5,965 bases of DNA, taken from positions 1 to 5,965 of the forward strand of contig CAIQJD010000173.1 of NCBI GenBank assembly GCA_903872005.1. Direction: 5' to 3'. The notes below the pieces were generated by a model. The model saw nothing but the letters and a program-made list of their open reading frames with translations, was not told where the DNA came from and did not search any database. Of the stretch, positions 5,314 through 5,965 are shown in pieces. Source of the DNA: an uncultured bacterium (GTDB lineage: Bacteria > Chloroflexota > Anaerolineae > JACIWP01). Numbering within the stretch: the stretch's first letter is position 1; each line of letters begins with the position of its first letter. Both the position numbers and the translations under genes were made by a program.

Positions 5314-5965
5314 ATGGCACAACAAGACACCTTTGGGACGATGCTGCCGAAGATGGCGACCGTGTCCCCCGGCCCGAAGTCGAAGGAATACGCCGAACGA
5401 TTGATCAAAGTCGAATCGCCGGCCGCTTCGCCCATCAAGAAGGGCGAGATTCCCATCTTCTGGGAAGAGACGCGTGGCGCGAACATCAAAGACGTGGACG
5501 GCAACGTCTACGTGGACATGATCGCCGGCTTCTGCGTGGCCGCCACCGGCCATTCCAACCCGCGCATCGCCGAAGCGATCTACGCGCAGTCGAAGAAGCT
5601 GCTGCACACCCAGGGCACGGCCAACCCCAGCCTGATCCGCTTGCAGTTGCTGGAAAAGCTGGCGCAGGTGGCGCCGGGCCGGCTGGGCCGCAGCCACGTC
5701 GTCTCCGGCGGCGCGGAAGCCATTGAGACCTGCTACAAGACGGCCCGCCTGTACACCGGCCGGCCGGGCTTCCTGGCCTTTCACGGCGCGTTTCACGGCA
5801 AGACCGGCTCGGCCCTCTCGTTGACGGCGCGCGACTACTATCGCCGGCCCTTCCTGCCCCTCATGCCCGGCATCGTCCACGCGCCCTATGCCAACTGCTA
5901 CCGCTGCCCCATCGGGCACGAATACCCCGGCTGCGATCTGGCCTGCGCCAAGTATGTCGAGTTCA
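5314..5965 (+). CDS. Class-III PLP-dependent aminotransferase (3' end outside window)
   Basis: The frame runs from ATG 5314 off the window end and gives 217 residues, about half of the usual 420-460 for the family. AGGAG at 5301-5305 lies 8 nt before the ATG. The N-terminal part has the DVDGNVYVDMIAGF pattern (60-73) and the ATGHSNPRI segment (77-85) of class-III (omega-amino acid, GABA, ornithine-type) aminotransferases. SGGAEAIE (131-138) corresponds to the PLP-phosphate loop usually written SGAEA or SGSEA. AFHGAFHGKT (155-164) holds the aromatic residue and His that stack on the cofactor. CYRCPIGHEYPGCDLAC (195-211) carries four Cys, as in a subgroup often annotated aspartate aminotransferase family. 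The catalytic Lys lies beyond the edge, so activity cannot be confirmed. It would move an amino group from a substrate, perhaps one freed by the upstream deacylase, to a keto acid; the substrate is unknown. It follows the DUF4432-like gene by 70 nt and is probably the fourth operon gene. Confidence 0.88.
   Translation, partial: MAQQDTFGTMLPKMATVSPGPKSKEYAERLIKVESPAASPIKKGEIPIFWEETRGANIKDVDGNVYVDMIAGFCVAATGHSNPRIAEAIYAQSKKLLHTQGTANPSLIRLQLLEKLAQVAPGRLGRSHVVSGGAEAIETCYKTARLYTGRPGFLAFHGAFHGKTGSALSLTARDYYRRPFLPLMPGIVHAPYANCYRCPIGHEYPGCDLACAKYVEF

Noticed and set aside
4332..5504. 390-codon minus-strand open frame
   Set aside because: It covers the DUF4432-like gene, the gap and the start of the aminotransferase. 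Its translation shows no recognisable domain, and both + strand genes are well supported.
5203..5919. 238-codon minus-strand open frame opposite the aminotransferase start
   Set aside because: The + strand frame encodes clear class-III aminotransferase motifs; the antisense product has none.
1..5965. tRNA, rRNA, CRISPR array, insertion sequence or phage genes
   Set aside because: Reading both strands showed no regularly spaced repeats, no transposase or integrase motifs, and no cloverleaf-like sequence in the short non-coding gaps.

Overview
The window is a GC-rich bacterial fragment (about two-thirds G+C by eye) with every supported gene on the + strand. It holds the 3' part of one membrane-protein gene, then a strong promoter with an operator-like palindrome. 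After that come four closely spaced metabolic genes, the last cut off by the window edge. Base composition, the DUF4129 membrane protein, and the mix of UROD-like, DUF4432-like and class-III aminotransferase genes fit a Chloroflexota (Anaerolineae-type) genome. That assignment is inference; no marker gene is present.

Layout. (1) Positions 1-1314: a DUF4129 multi-pass membrane protein, open at the 5' edge. (2) Positions 1315-1439: a 125-bp intergenic region that becomes AT-rich. It holds a near-consensus sigma-70 promoter (TTGACA, 17 bp, TAAAAT) and, right at the expected transcription start, a perfect 22-bp palindrome centred on TGGTATACCA. This is a GntR (FadR/UxuR-type) operator pattern. 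(3) Positions 1440-2996: an amidohydrolase of the N-acyl-D-amino-acid deacylase family. (4) Positions 3003-4130: a uroporphyrinogen-decarboxylase-fold protein of the cobamide methyltransferase-like type, not HemE. (5) Positions 4164-5243: a DUF4432 / aldose-1-epimerase-like protein. (6) Positions 5244-5313: a 70-bp gap with two small hairpins. (7) Positions 5314 to the end: the N-terminal 217 residues of a class-III PLP aminotransferase.

The gaps between the four metabolic genes are 6, 33 and 70 nt. Each gene has a clear Shine-Dalgarno sequence, and no Rho-independent terminator is visible between them. They therefore look like one inducible operon driven from the promoter near 1362-1390 and repressed at 1398-1419. 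A deacylase, a possible methyl-group transferase, a sugar-epimerase-fold protein and an aminotransferase suggest breakdown of an N-acylated and perhaps methylated amino compound or amino-sugar derivative. The actual substrate cannot be read from the sequence.

The most notable points are: the promoter/operator; an Asp in place of the metal-bridging Cys in the deacylase; an Asp in place of the third zinc-ligand Cys in the UROD-like protein; and a strong excess of the hexamer GCCGGC (about 65 by hand count, against about 8 expected from composition), reminiscent of HIP1-type genome-wide repeats.
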